Part shown: positions 15,877-25,430 of the stretch, one piece after another
How positions within the stretch are numbered: position 1 is the first letter of the stretch
How the letters are laid out: every line of letters begins with the position of its first letter
Assembly (NCBI RefSeq): GCF_002289455.1
Contig: NZ_NTFS01000017.1
Location: 1 to 34,407, forward strand
DNA: 34,407 bases
Reading direction: 5' to 3'
Source: Brunnivagina elsteri CCALA 953
GTDB lineage: Bacteria > Cyanobacteriota > Cyanobacteriia > Cyanobacteriales > Nostocaceae
Notes under the pieces: model-generated
Databases searched by the model: none
The model's input: the letters and a program-made list of their open reading frames with translations, nothing else
What the model was told of the DNA's origin: nothing
Made by a program: the position numbers and the translations under genes

Positions 15877-16533
15877 ATGAGAAACAAAGCTAAGGTTCGT
15901 GACCACGTATCTACTTTTGGCAAGGACATTAAAAAGGCTACTACTAAAAAATTCGGCATTAATAATTCTTTAATAATGCGTGCTGTAGACGGCGATGAAC
16001 GCGCATTAAAAGAGATAGGTGATATGGGTAAAACGGGTGAAAGATTAGTTACCGCAATGCCACTTATCCGCGATAATCTCAAGAATTATATTGAAGGGAT
16101 AACCTCGTATAATACCGCACTAGCAGAGGTTTACAAGTCAGGTGGCAAGGGAGCGATCGCAATTGATAAAGCAGGGGGAGAATTAGCCCTGGAGAACACC
16201 CGCTATAACAATTTGATTGAGGAATATAAAACTAGTTTATTCGCCAAGCTGGAATCTGAGAACCAACGCCATGATGACGCAATGGACGTAATCGAGTTGC
16301 AGGCATGGGTAGATACTCAAATGGCGACGGTTAACGCGAAAGCTAGCCTTGAATCAATCACTAATAAACCCTTCCTAGCGCAGATGAAAGCGGATGAGGA
16401 CTACGAAAATAAAAAAATAAAGCATCTACTCGAAAACGGCTCGGACAGTGATTTAAGCTTGATTCCCAGAAAAGAATTTTCAACCAATCCTCTTGTAAAA
16501 CTGTGGAACAATATTCGAGATATTTTTAATTAG
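15877..16533 (+). CDS. hypothetical helical protein
   Basis: 218 residues from ATG 15877, preferred over the upstream ATG 15868 because AGGA is eight bases before it. A basic N-terminus (MRNKAKVRDHVSTFGKDIKK) is followed by long helical, charged stretches, including RYNNLIEEYKTSLFAKLESEN, and an amphipathic end (NPLVKLWNNIRDIFN). No membrane segment or known motif. Sixty bases before the membrane-protein gene, so probably part of the same complex; function unknown. Confidence 0.6.
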   Translation: MRNKAKVRDHVSTFGKDIKKATTKKFGINNSLIMRAVDGDERALKEIGDMGKTGERLVTAMPLIRDNLKNYIEGITSYNTALAEVYKSGGKGAIAIDKAGGELALENTRYNNLIEEYKTSLFAKLESENQRHDDAMDVIELQAWVDTQMATVNAKASLESITNKPFLAQMKADEDYENKKIKHLLENGSDSDLSLIPRKEFSTNPLVKLWNNIRDIFN

Positions 16534-16593
16534 TAAAATTGCCTTCATAACGTGAATTTTTCAGGCAATAAAATGATGTGAAATAACTCTATT

Positions 16594-17163
16594 ATGACAT
16601 ATTTTGACTTAGGAGAGAATAGGGAACAGCAACCAAATTACCCCACGGAAGAAGATACATTATTTACCCCCGATGAGCAGGAAGCTATTAGGGCTTACAA
16701 GGATAATTTAACCCGGAAACTAAGCAAGAACCGCAGTGTTTTGAAGGGATTAGAAATGAGCTTTTGGGGGATTACTTCGTACAGTTTAGCTCGGTTTTTA
16801 ATCCTGACAAGTGGAACCGGAGGAATAGGGTTAGCATTTTCAGTAATTCTAATTATTAACCAAATAACAAACCGGGAAGTAATCGAGGAATTAATTAATC
16901 GTAACAGCGAAGGAAATCAAGACATTATGGGGAGGTTTATCAAGTTTGGATTCTCGACTGTAGTAACTGCTTTTTTGATTTGGAGTGCGTTAGGTAATTT
17001 TATCAGCGTCATTCACACTTCCGGCGAAACTTACAAAAATCTTCAAAACACAGTCGAGGATTTTAACAAGCTACCTAACGATAAACAGAACACTATTTTA
17101 ATTGTTGGTGGGCTAATTGGACTGGCAGGAATTTATGTAATTGTCGATTCACGAAGAAAATGA
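16594..17163 (+). CDS. membrane protein coupled to the TM-ATPase
   Basis: 189 residues. A soluble, charged N-terminus of about 50 residues precedes three or four hydrophobic segments: about 54-90 (one or two spans), about 115-140 (FGFSTVVTAFLIWSALGNFI) and about 166-184 (NTILIVGGLIGLAGIYVIV). A loop with charged residues joins the last two. Its stop overlaps the start of the ATPase gene as ATGA (17160-17163), so the two proteins are made in step and probably interact. No family recognised. A hairpin (ATTGCCT/AGGCAAT, 16538-16569) lies just upstream. Confidence 0.65.
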   Translation: MTYFDLGENREQQPNYPTEEDTLFTPDEQEAIRAYKDNLTRKLSKNRSVLKGLEMSFWGITSYSLARFLILTSGTGGIGLAFSVILIINQITNREVIEELINRNSEGNQDIMGRFIKFGFSTVVTAFLIWSALGNFISVIHTSGETYKNLQNTVEDFNKLPNDKQNTILIVGGLIGLAGIYVIVDSRRK

Positions 17164-18596
17164 AAAATCCATATGCTGGATTAACGGTTCTATGGTTAAC
17201 AGTAGCATTGGGCAGTTCAATGTTCCTGGGACAAAGTAAAAGACCATATGATATCGTCGGGGTAAGGTTCTGTCCGAAAACTGCAAATCGTAGCCCTAAT
17301 TACGGGAGTGAATTTAGTCAACGTTCCCAGCAGAAACTAGATAAAAAATATTGTCGGTACGAGCGTAAGCTACTCAAGGAAGTCTGGGAACAGAAACAAT
17401 TTGAGGCATCAATCCCACTGCCCGAAGCATCATTAATTATTCGAGATATTCCCGCAAGCTCATCAACAGCTATTTGGTTTTTAGTTTCCCCCATCGCTTC
17501 GGGAATAGCTTATCTGTGCTGGGCTAAAAAGTCAGAAATCAACTCCGAGTCAGCCCACTATGAATTGGAGGGATATAAAACTCAAATCAAATTAGTTGGG
17601 GTAAGTGCCCGGAACGAGCGCGATTTTAAAGCCCAAACTATTAATTCTAACTGGGATAATCAACGGGTAAAATCTGGGTTTATTTCGGTTGAGGCAATGC
17701 AGGATAAGTTAAAAAGGCAAACAGAGCTACAAGATAAAACCCATGACTCGGCACTAAAACAATTTGCCACCGCTGACTCGGAAATGGATAAAAAGATTGC
17801 AGAGAATTTGAGGGATAAACACAAGGCAGATAAGGAATCTCAAAAAGTGCTAGGAATAAAAAATAAGGATGAGCATATTGCTACTGAAGAATCAAAGAAT
17901 CGAGAATTAGTCAATCAATTAGTGGAGGCTTTAAAGCAGCATGAGGACGGGTGGTTATGGACGGTAGTAGATGCCATTAAACCTATATGGTTAGTAGGGG
18001 ACATGGGCACTGGTAAAACCAATACTTCTGTTGCAATTGGGTTAATAAGAAAGTATTGTTTAGACATCCCTGTTTTTCGTATTGCAGACAGACACTTAAA
18101 CGGTGAGAATAGCGAGGTTTGGAACCTTCTCGAAGCTCAATTAAAAGCAGATAATGATTCGGCTATCCTTGAAGCCATTCAGGATGTTATCGAGCGTAGA
18201 GAAGACAGAATTAACTCAAAGGTAGAAGACCCAGAACAGTTTTTACTTGATGAATTTACCCAACTAGCAAAGTTAGATAAAGAGAGCGTAGAGCGATTCG
18301 TGTCTTCCACTTTTAGCGATACCAGAAAAGCTAAGGAATATTTTATCGGTGTAACCCACAACCTCACCAATGCGGCTTTCGGGGATGGTACAGCAGAGAT
18401 GAGAAAAGGTGCTTTTTACTTACAAAAATTCACCCTGGACAACAAAAAGCCTTTACCAAGAATTGTTGTCAAAACTGGGTTAAAAGACGTTTGCGGCAAT
18501 AATTTAGAAGATATTGAAAAGACATTACCTGCTTGGTTTAGGGCAGAAACTATTTACGGACATTTCAACGGGAAACCGATTCAGTTTGAGGATTAA
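17160..18596 (+). CDS. membrane-anchored P-loop ATPase (coupling-protein-like topology)
   Basis: 478 residues. Two membrane spans (about 6-24 and 103-122) enclose an exported loop of about 78 residues with two cysteines (C38, C65). Next is a long coiled-coil region (about 165-265) and a cytosolic ATPase with Walker A GDMGTGKT (280-287) and Walker B FLLDEF (about 361-366). Two N-terminal spans followed by a cytosolic ATPase is the topology of VirD4/TraD coupling proteins, which would fit a mobilisable plasmid with a MobV relaxase. However, the ATPase is short and I do not see the usual all-alpha domain, so a dedicated coupling protein is only one option; another is an unknown membrane motor. 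Start fixed by ATGA overlap with the membrane-protein gene. Confidence 0.7.
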   Translation: MKNPYAGLTVLWLTVALGSSMFLGQSKRPYDIVGVRFCPKTANRSPNYGSEFSQRSQQKLDKKYCRYERKLLKEVWEQKQFEASIPLPEASLIIRDIPASSSTAIWFLVSPIASGIAYLCWAKKSEINSESAHYELEGYKTQIKLVGVSARNERDFKAQTINSNWDNQRVKSGFISVEAMQDKLKRQTELQDKTHDSALKQFATADSEMDKKIAENLRDKHKADKESQKVLGIKNKDEHIATEESKNRELVNQLVEALKQHEDGWLWTVVDAIKPIWLVGDMGTGKTNTSVAIGLIRKYCLDIPVFRIADRHLNGENSEVWNLLEAQLKADNDSAILEAIQDVIERREDRINSKVEDPEQFLLDEFTQLAKLDKESVERFVSSTFSDTRKAKEYFIGVTHNLTNAAFGDGTAEMRKGAFYLQKFTLDNKKPLPRIVVKTGLKDVCGNNLEDIEKTLPAWFRAETIYGHFNGKPIQFED

Positions 18597-18651
18597 TAAA
18601 AATGTCAATTTTAGTTAAATAAATTTAGATATACCCTTTATCGTAGAATAA

Positions 18652-18906
18652 TCAAAGACGTTTAGTCGATGGAACCTCGTTGCTATTCTCCGAACCCGAC
18701 ACTTGGTATTCTAAATTATCCAGACGAGAGCAAATCTCCGATATCGCAAAGCAGTCAGAATTTTTAGGGCTACCACTGCCACATTCCAAGGTTTTTATCA
18801 AATCATCCAACCCAGAAAGCACCTCATAGGTAAGTCCCAACACTCTTAGGGATAACGCAAAAAATCCGCTCGGTCTACGGCAACACAAGCGAAGTAAAAC
18901 TAACAA
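18652..18906 (-). CDS. possible small protein (weak)
   Basis: An 84-codon frame opening with TTG. The second half (NSDCFAISEICSRLDNLEYQ) has a plausible coding look; the first half does not. No ribosome binding site is visible. Chance coding is as likely as not. Confidence 0.25.
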   Translation of the reverse strand: MLVLLRLCCRRPSGFFALSLRVLGLTYEVLSGLDDLIKTLECGSGSPKNSDCFAISEICSRLDNLEYQVSGSENSNEVPSTKRL

Positions 18907-18943
18907 TCTTTCGGCTTAACGACACGGGAACCTGCGGCAGACT

Positions 18944-19078
18944 ATGGGTGTAGGTTCGTTTGGAATCGATGGTATTGAAGTCATCATACCCGTCCACGTT
19001 AGCGATGATATTCCTGAAAGACTTACGTCGCGCTTGCTTCGCTATTCTCATTTTTACGTAAAGTCTGCCACGAAATGA
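18944..19078 (+). CDS. possible 44-residue peptide or gene remnant
   Basis: ATG at 18944 gives MGVGSFGIDGIEVIIPVHVS, continues through DIPERLTSRLLRYSHFY and stops at TGA 19076-19078. The composition is protein-like, but the second half lies in palindromic repeat sequence (ttacgt...acgtaa, 19022-19060). It may be the start of a gene cut off by a repeat insertion. The stop is followed by a hairpin based on GCCACG/CGTGGC (19067-19088). Confidence 0.25.
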   Translation: MGVGSFGIDGIEVIIPVHVSDDIPERLTSRLLRYSHFYVKSATK

Positions 19079-19160
19079 ATTCCGTGGCGAGCTTTACAAG
19101 TTAAGCTTTTTGACGATTTTCTTATTCATTCGTTTTAATTTATCTCGCCATAGTAAATTA

Positions 19161-19190
19161 TCTACACGAAGGTATATAACTGGGTGTAGA
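19161..19190. promoter_or_regulatory. promoter/operator of the ribbon-helix-helix gene
   Basis: Perfect inverted repeat TCTACAC (19161-19167) and GTGTAGA (19184-19190), ending one base before the start codon and enclosing a -10-like tatataac. This is where an autorepressor would block transcription, and ribbon-helix-helix proteins commonly regulate themselves in this way. Confidence 0.55.
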
Positions 19191-19191
19191 C

Positions 19192-19788
19192 ATGGCACGA
19201 ATTGAGCGGGAATCTATCAACTTCAAACTGCCCAAACCCTTAGCAGATGCACTTCGAGCCAAAGCAGCCGAACTAGAAACCACCGCCACAGATTTAGTTA
19301 TTCAAGGATTGCACCATGTTTTAGGCGATGTCCCTGGTGTAGAAAACAGTATAGAAATTCGTCTATACCAACTCGAAGAAGAATTTTTCCGTTTCCAAGA
19401 AAGTATCAATCAAGATAGCACTAGCCACGGTAATACAAATCCCCAGCAGGAAACCAGGTTAACGAGCGTTGAAGCCAAACTTGAAGCTTTAACAAATAAA
19501 CTTACACGGTTTGAGGGGGCATTGATACAGATACAAAATAGTATTAACGCATCAAAATCGCGTTCGCGTTCGAGTTATGCCCCCAATTACCATGCACCAC
19601 CACCTCAAATCGAAGCACTCGATGAAGAAGCTTTTGCAATACGGCTTGGAACCAACGTACCTACAGTACAAGAACAACGGGCAACCTTGAGCCAAGAACA
19701 ATTTGAAAGTTGGTGTTGCGATCGCGATCCGATTAAACGCAAGTGGCGATATCGCGAAAAAGATGGGAAATACCATCCAGTGAAATAA
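19192..19788 (+). CDS. ribbon-helix-helix (CopG-like) DNA-binding protein with coiled coil
   Basis: 198 residues. The N-terminus (ESINFKLPKPLADALRAKAAE, then TATDLVIQGLHHVL) has the strand-helix-helix pattern of CopG/Arc proteins. Residues about 55-120 form a coiled coil (EIRLYQLEEEFFRFQ; TRLTSVEAKLEALTNKLTRFE). A Ser/Arg/Pro linker then leads to a C-terminal block with EEAFAIRLGTNVPTVQEQR and WCCDRDPIKRKWRYREKDGKY, which looks like a second small domain. Probably a plasmid accessory or partition-type DNA binder. The recombinase gene begins about 90 bp downstream, and the start codon abuts its likely operator. Confidence 0.7.
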   Translation: MARIERESINFKLPKPLADALRAKAAELETTATDLVIQGLHHVLGDVPGVENSIEIRLYQLEEEFFRFQESINQDSTSHGNTNPQQETRLTSVEAKLEALTNKLTRFEGALIQIQNSINASKSRSRSSYAPNYHAPPPQIEALDEEAFAIRLGTNVPTVQEQRATLSQEQFESWCCDRDPIKRKWRYREKDGKYHPVK

Positions 19789-19876
19789 CTTACACTCAAC
19801 TGTGATTTATCAGCTCTCGTTGTGTGGGTAAATAGAATAGTGCGGAAACGCTGATTATCACACCATTGTTTATGCC

Positions 19877-20875
19877 ATGTCTGACCACCTACCTTTGAGC
19901 GTTACAGTTCTCGAAAATGCCTACACCCTTACAATTGGGGATGATTTCTGTATAGACCGTGACCCCGATGTAATTGAACAACTTCTGGCAGACACGCGAT
20001 CGCCTAATACCAAAAGGGCATACCAAAAGGATTTGAACAACTTTTTTTTGTTTATATCGGGACGGTTGCCTACTCAGGATTTGGTGTTAGAGTTTTTACA
20101 CTTAGAACAACGTCACGCGGTGGCGGTGGTGTTGAAGTATAAGGCTCATTTGGTAAACAAGAAGAAACTGGCAGAAGCAACAGTCAACAGGCGATTGAGT
20201 GCAATTAAATCTTTAACGGCAATGGGGAGAAAGTTGGGAGTTTGTAACTATACCCTAGAGGATATTAAGGGTGAGAAAGTGGAATCGTACCGGGATACTA
20301 CGGGAATTACACCCGCAGATTTTACTCAAGTTCTGGGGTTGGTGAATCGAGAAACACTCAAGGGTAAGCGGGATTATGCCATACTGCGGCTGCTGTGGGA
20401 CAATGCATTGCGACGGAGTGAGGTATGTAACCTGAATGTGGGGGATTTTAATGCTCAAGCAAGTACCTTATCTATATTAGGTAAGGGGAAGGGAACGCAA
20501 AAAACTGTGGTTGATTTGAGCCGGAAAACTGTAGAGGCGATCGCAGACTGGTTGATTGTCAGTAAAAGGTCGAGTAGAACTAGGCAGGCTTTGTTTATTG
20601 CGATTTCCTATAACGGCAATGGTAAGCGTCTGAGTGGGGAAGCAATTCGACGTTTGGTTTCGGGATTGTGTAAGGAAGTGGGGATTACTAAACAAATGTC
20701 ACCGCACCGGATTAGGCATAGTTCGATTACCACGGTGTTGGATAAAAATAATGGGAATTACCGGGCAACGCAGAGGTTTAGCCGCCATGCAAAACCCGAT
20801 ACGGTGATGAAATATGATGATAATCGGCAGAAGTTGCAAAAGGCGATGACAGATATTTTGGCAGATTTGGTTTGA
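19877..20875 (+). CDS. tyrosine recombinase / integrase
   Basis: 332 residues. A SAM-like core-binding domain spans about 28-135 (SPNTKRAYQKDLNNFFLFI). The catalytic domain has Arg in ALRRSEV (R179), Lys in LGKGKGTQK (203 or 205), HRIRHS (H277, R280), H304 in RFSRHAKPDTV and the nucleophile Tyr313 in VMKYDDNR. All active-site residues are present, so the enzyme should be functional. XerC/D-like length suggests plasmid multimer resolution rather than phage integration, but an integrase role cannot be excluded and I found no att or dif-like site next to it. Confidence 0.9.
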   Translation: MSDHLPLSVTVLENAYTLTIGDDFCIDRDPDVIEQLLADTRSPNTKRAYQKDLNNFFLFISGRLPTQDLVLEFLHLEQRHAVAVVLKYKAHLVNKKKLAEATVNRRLSAIKSLTAMGRKLGVCNYTLEDIKGEKVESYRDTTGITPADFTQVLGLVNRETLKGKRDYAILRLLWDNALRRSEVCNLNVGDFNAQASTLSILGKGKGTQKTVVDLSRKTVEAIADWLIVSKRSSRTRQALFIAISYNGNGKRLSGEAIRRLVSGLCKEVGITKQMSPHRIRHSSITTVLDKNNGNYRATQRFSRHAKPDTVMKYDDNRQKLQKAMTDILADLV

Positions 20876-20992
20876 GGTGGGATGTTGGGGAAGCTTCACA
20901 CTTGTTAAGTAAGGAGATGCGATCGCACTACAAAAGTTTCTAACCACACAGCCTAAATAATTAGGAAAAAGTGACCACTTGGCAGCAAACAG

Positions 20993-23900
20993 CTAAGAAG
21001 GATAATTAGGATATGCCCACTTGATAACACCTTCCATCATATCTGCGCCCCTACGATTAAATTCCTCATAAGATTCTTTAGATTTTTCGCCGAGCTTCTG
21101 TCCTCCATAACCAATTGCACCCCCTGTAGCTGCTACACCGAAAATAAGCTTCATAAGAGGGTTACTAGATGGGGAGTTAGCTGATAAATTCGCATGGGCT
21201 TTGATGATACCAGGGTCTGTCCAATCTTTGATTGGATCTTTACCTGTTTTATTTATCTGATAGTCATGAACTGCACAGGCAGTCTGTTGCTGATTCCAAA
21301 GTGGGTTCCAGCTTGAGTATGGAATTGGCAAATTGTTAGTGGCGGCATCTCTATTTGGAGCAACACCGCAGACTGTAGGACCAAACAAGTAGTTGCCTGT
21401 AAACGCATCAGCAGCGACATCTATTCGATCTGTAGGTCTGTAAGGATTTTCATATCCGTAAGGATTTGTAGACTTAACCTTATTGATGTACCTGGAATTG
21501 AGAAGTCGGTCTTGTTGAAGCCATATATTTGTATGAATATTGTTTTGAGCCGATGCAACCGTCCGCGACAGAAATTGTTTTGCTGCCGCAGCACTGGAAA
21601 GAATTTGTTGATTTGACGATAAAAAACTTTTTGGGATACGATTCGGCTTTGCCGTTAGTAAGGTTTTAGATGTAGGGTTGCCTATTCGATAAGCAGTAGC
21701 TCTTTGACCGTTCCAAATGACGTAGCCATTAGCGAAGTACTGAGTAATAACTCCGTTACCGCGTCCGATTTCTCCGCTTGTAGGGGCACCCAACCAAAGA
21801 TTCTGTAACCATCGTAGGCGAATTCCTCCCTGCACAGTTAATAATGTAGAAGTTTGAGGTTGTAGCTGTAGAACAGAGACTTGTTTAGGGACAAGAATTG
21901 TTTTGCCTGCGTAAATCTGATTTGGATTGGCAATATCATTCTTGCGAGCAATGAAGTTATAGTAAGGTGCAGAGCCATTACCCATTGCTCCAGAGGCAAT
22001 TTCACTGAGGGTATCACCAGATTGAATTGTGTACGGAACCCAGTCATAGTATTTGCCTATAAACTCGTTAGATGCTGCCCGCTCAGTAGGTTGTACTACA
22101 CCCTCACCACTCCAAGTTATTGGAGTTGAAAAAGCCTCTGGTTCGTAGCTTTCTGGTTGAGTAATTTCTGCTAATTCAATAGCTGCTGCTGAATTGAGTA
22201 AGCCTGCGCCTGTTTCCTCATCCCAGCCAGGTGCTTCTAAATCAACTGCTGTCTTTTTCAGGATTTCTTTGACTTGGACATAGTTAAGTACTGGATTTGC
22301 TGCCCAAATTTGAGAAACGGCTCCAGTGACTTTGGCAGTCGCAACAGAAGTTCCAGCCATTTCTCCAACACCACTATCTAACTCTTCATTTGATGTTGTA
22401 TCTAATTTTTCTAATAGTGCAAGCAAACCCGCAAATTCTGGATTGTTCAGCACATCAAAGAAATCCAGTGGTAAAGTATCTAAGAATGACTTGAATTCCC
22501 CTAGAAGCTTTTCTAGATTAACCTGGGATGCAAGCATTGCTCTCTCTTCATCGGTAAGCTTATCACTTGAAAAATTAAGTCCGTCTGCTGATATTTCTGA
22601 TACTTCCTTTAACGCTGATTCATAAGCCTGTTGTTTAATATCACTTAAATCATCTGAAATCTCAAAGCTTGGGACAACTACTGTATTTATGTCTGTTAAG
22701 TTGCTGGAAGTTACATCCACAACTGATTTAAATGAACCTTCTGTATTGTTAGCTAATCCATCTAATCCTTCAATCAAAAATTTCAAATTGGTTCCGCTAC
22801 CCACGGTTGAAATTACAGGTTTATCAGTAGTACCACCATAAGCAACAATATCCAAACCATAACCAAAGCTGGAATAGTTAGCTCGTTTGTTATTGTAATC
22901 GACTGAACCCACGGTAATAATATTGTCAAACTCCTGGGAAGCTTGCCCTAATGCCGACATGACACTGCCATCATTACCCGCAGCAGCCACAATTAGTACA
23001 CCTTTCTGACGGGCATATTCCAAGGCTTGCCGCTCTACTGGTGTTAGTTCGTAGCGTGTTGTTACCGTGCCATCGGGGTTTACTTGTGTTAAATCCAAAG
23101 CAAGGTTTACCACCGTATTTGGTTGTCCCGAAAGCTTTGTTGCATTTACAGAGTCAATCAGCGCTTGCGCCCAATTTCCAGAACCAATAGCACGCGACAC
23201 AAAAATTGGAGCTTTGTCGTTAATACCATCAATGCCAATACCATTATTCTTGGTTGCTGCAATAATTCCCGCAATATGCGTACCGTGTTCGCTACCCTCA
23301 CCAATATTTAGAAAAGGATTATTATCATTATCGACATAATCTTTTAGCGGGATCAAGCGCCTGTGATCGAAGTCAGGATTATTCGCTGCCATGCCAGTAT
23401 CGATGATAGCGATCGCAGGCTGGTTTGGATTAATTACATTATCAGCAATTACCTTGATTGGTGCATTAAAGATAATGTCACCTTGCGTCTGAATCGAGCC
23501 GATAATTTTTGAGGCACTATTTGCCGTAAAGCTACCCGATGCAAGGAAATTAGCGCGTGTATCTGCTGCTGCATTAAAGATTATATTGCCATTCGCTACT
23601 ACCAACACGGAATCTGACGGGTTTGTTGTCACAGTTGACCCGTTAAATATTACACTTCCGTCTTTGGTGGCTAACAGGTTTTTACCACTAAAACGGGCGG
23701 CATTATTCATATTAATTAAGCCGGAAGCAAATACGGACACTTCCGTTGCTTTAACACCACCCAGGTTGACGTTGCCATTTTTTGCAACCAGGGTGACATA
23801 ATTGAGTTCCTGTGCATCGCCATTAAAATTTATGTCACCGTTTTCTACAGTAATCACCAAATTATGCAACCGCGACCCTGTAGGTAAATTCAGACCACCA

Positions 23901-24448
23901 TTGACAACACGAACTACTGATAACTCGTTGTCATTGCTCTTTATTGCATCTGTTACATCTTTGTATGTATTTAATGGTTGTTGCGATGAATTAAATACTA
24001 ATTCTGTGATTGATGGCGCTTTAACTAAAGCTGGTGCAAGCAGTTCATCATAAGCAGGTCTTTCAATTGTCAACGATTGGAATGACCGTGAATACTGCAT
24101 TCCAGTCAGTTTATCTACAGTCCCATCAGGACCAATAACAAGCGCTCCTGGTAAAGGTGATAATGTTGGGTTGCCATTAAATACAACTCCGCGATTCGCG
24201 TAAATAAAGGCATCATCCCAAGGTTTATTCGGGTCGCCGATAAAGTTACTGCCTGAGTTATCTATAAATGTCGAACCTGTAGCTATATTTTTACTTTCTA
24301 ATATAGAACTACTGCTACCATATAAGCTATTTTTTGTACTAAATGGGTTTAATAAATCAGTGGAAATCGATAGGTGAGAATCAATATTTAAAGGATTAGC
24401 AGCGTGTTGAGACGAGTTATAAGAATTTCCACTGAAGTCACCTGGCAT
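20993..24448 (-). CDS. large subtilase with LysM and possible phospholipase A2-like tail
   Basis: 1151 residues from ATG 24448; a GTG at 24496 would add 16. Residues about 195-330 are repetitive beta strands ([16 protein letters not shown]) like a beta-helix. The S8 peptidase domain has Asp350 (AIIDTG), His388 (SEHGTH), oxyanion Asn492 (AAAGND) and Ser701 (GTSVA), so the triad is complete. About 209 residues lie between Asn and Ser, against about 66 in subtilisin, showing a large insertion. A LysM domain ([11 protein letters not shown], about 801-852) should bind peptidoglycan or similar glycans. The C-terminus holds ACAVHDY (C1058, H1061, D1062), the CxxHD core of phospholipase A2 enzymes. 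No signal peptide is obvious. Likely secreted or surface processing enzyme, possibly with a toxin-like tail. Confidence 0.85.
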   Translation of the reverse strand: MPGDFSGNSYNSSQHAANPLNIDSHLSISTDLLNPFSTKNSLYGSSSSILESKNIATGSTFIDNSGSNFIGDPNKPWDDAFIYANRGVVFNGNPTLSPLPGALVIGPDGTVDKLTGMQYSRSFQSLTIERPAYDELLAPALVKAPSITELVFNSSQQPLNTYKDVTDAIKSNDNELSVVRVVNGGLNLPTGSRLHNLVITVENGDINFNGDAQELNYVTLVAKNGNVNLGGVKATEVSVFASGLINMNNAARFSGKNLLATKDGSVIFNGSTVTTNPSDSVLVVANGNIIFNAAADTRANFLASGSFTANSASKIIGSIQTQGDIIFNAPIKVIADNVINPNQPAIAIIDTGMAANNPDFDHRRLIPLKDYVDNDNNPFLNIGEGSEHGTHIAGIIAATKNNGIGIDGINDKAPIFVSRAIGSGNWAQALIDSVNATKLSGQPNTVVNLALDLTQVNPDGTVTTRYELTPVERQALEYARQKGVLIVAAAGNDGSVMSALGQASQEFDNIITVGSVDYNNKRANYSSFGYGLDIVAYGGTTDKPVISTVGSGTNLKFLIEGLDGLANNTEGSFKSVVDVTSSNLTDINTVVVPSFEISDDLSDIKQQAYESALKEVSEISADGLNFSSDKLTDEERAMLASQVNLEKLLGEFKSFLDTLPLDFFDVLNNPEFAGLLALLEKLDTTSNEELDSGVGEMAGTSVATAKVTGAVSQIWAANPVLNYVQVKEILKKTAVDLEAPGWDEETGAGLLNSAAAIELAEITQPESYEPEAFSTPITWSGEGVVQPTERAASNEFIGKYYDWVPYTIQSGDTLSEIASGAMGNGSAPYYNFIARKNDIANPNQIYAGKTILVPKQVSVLQLQPQTSTLLTVQGGIRLRWLQNLWLGAPTSGEIGRGNGVITQYFANGYVIWNGQRATAYRIGNPTSKTLLTAKPNRIPKSFLSSNQQILSSAAAAKQFLSRTVASAQNNIHTNIWLQQDRLLNSRYINKVKSTNPYGYENPYRPTDRIDVAADAFTGNYLFGPTVCGVAPNRDAATNNLPIPYSSWNPLWNQQQTACAVHDYQINKTGKDPIKDWTDPGIIKAHANLSANSPSSNPLMKLIFGVAATGGAIGYGGQKLGEKSKESYEEFNRRGADMMEGVIKWAYPNYPS

Positions 24449-24889
24449 AATATATATTCGTGTATTAAAAAGTAGATATCCGTATTTTCCTCTCACGGAA
24501 TAAATAAAACAAGTTGTTTATCTAAGTTTTAAGATTAGACCGTGATATTACGTATAAAACTTTAAGTTCTAAGTGACGCTTTCATTAGTGGCATTATTAC
24601 TATTGACAAAAAAATACGTCGTGTAGAACAGAATAATAATTATTTCCTGTTTGATTTATTTTTCGAGGGTCAAAGCTAACATATTAATTGAATGGAATTG
24701 CGATCGCCTACGATTTCTAAAGGCGGAGGGGAGCATTTTGGGCTTCAGAGCAAGAAACTACGCTGTAAGTTGAGATGGAGCTTATCTTGGTGGAGTTCCG
24801 TTCCAAGAGAATGTTGGTTCACCTTCGCTCTCTTCTCCATTTTACCTCCCAAGGGATGGGGAAATTAGGCACTGTAAAACTAATGAAAT
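24449..24889. other. 441-bp intergenic region
   Basis: Holds the AT-rich upstream region of the subtilase gene (near 24500-24620) and the downstream end of the PIN-like gene. One HIP1-like site lies near 24700. The 102-codon frame at 24775-25083 is antisense to the PIN-like gene and not credible. Confidence 0.4.
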
Positions 24890-24921
24890 CTTGTAACTTG
24901 AGTGTTATGGGAAGTTACAAG
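24890..24921 (-). terminator. hairpin at the end of the PIN-like gene
   Basis: Perfect 10-bp arms CTTGTAACTT (24890-24899) and AAGTTACAAG (24912-24921) straddle the stop codon of the minus-strand PIN-like gene. The T-run after it is weak (ATTTC), so termination may be partial. Confidence 0.5.
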
Positions 24922-25430
24922 ATGTCATCTTGTTGTAATCCTTGCTTCCAGTCTGCTAAAACTTTGGGAGAAATGTGTTTACCTCGCTCCTGGATTAATG
25001 TATCAGCCATTGCCGTCACCTCTATTACTGTTTTGTGTTTAGTTTCTACCATCTCACCGAATAATCGCAGTGTTCTGGTATAGGCAATGTTGTATGTTTT
25101 ACAAGTTTCAACAACTAGCCCGTCATCACTGGCACAAATAAGCAACTGATGACGGGCAATGGCAATTGTAGAACGGTCTGCGGCACTCAAAAGAGGTTCT
25201 CTTGCGCCAAATTCTAGAAAACTGGCGAACATTTCTTCTGTTGAGAGATTGAGCGCTGTTAGGTAAGTTTTTGCGGCTTCACGGGTGGGAAGTTCTAGTT
25301 GATCTGAGTCCAGAACTTCTTGGGCAATGTACAACGGGCTATAGTGCTGTTGTAACCACCCCCACTCGTTTAGCCAACAAAAATCAATCAGTGCTGTTGC
25401 GTCAAGAATTGTTCCATTAGACAACTGCAT
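24915..25430 (-). CDS. PIN-like domain protein, partner of the XRE-ImmA gene
   Basis: 172 residues from ATG 25430 (a longer frame opens at 25469); AGAGAGG sits just before this ATG. DATALIDF near the N-terminus, ADRSTIAIA in the middle and LLICASDDGLVVETCKTYNI form the usual PIN-fold arrangement of acidic residues for metal-dependent RNA cleavage. The start lies 14 bp inside the end of the XRE-ImmA gene, so the two are translationally coupled. Toxin of a toxin-antitoxin-like pair is the natural reading, but pairing with an ImmA-type protein is not the classical VapBC arrangement. Confidence 0.7.
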   Translation of the reverse strand: MQLSNGTILDATALIDFCWLNEWGWLQQHYSPLYIAQEVLDSDQLELPTREAAKTYLTALNLSTEEMFASFLEFGAREPLLSAADRSTIAIARHQLLICASDDGLVVETCKTYNIAYTRTLRLFGEMVETKHKTVIEVTAMADTLIQERGKHISPKVLADWKQGLQQDDIL

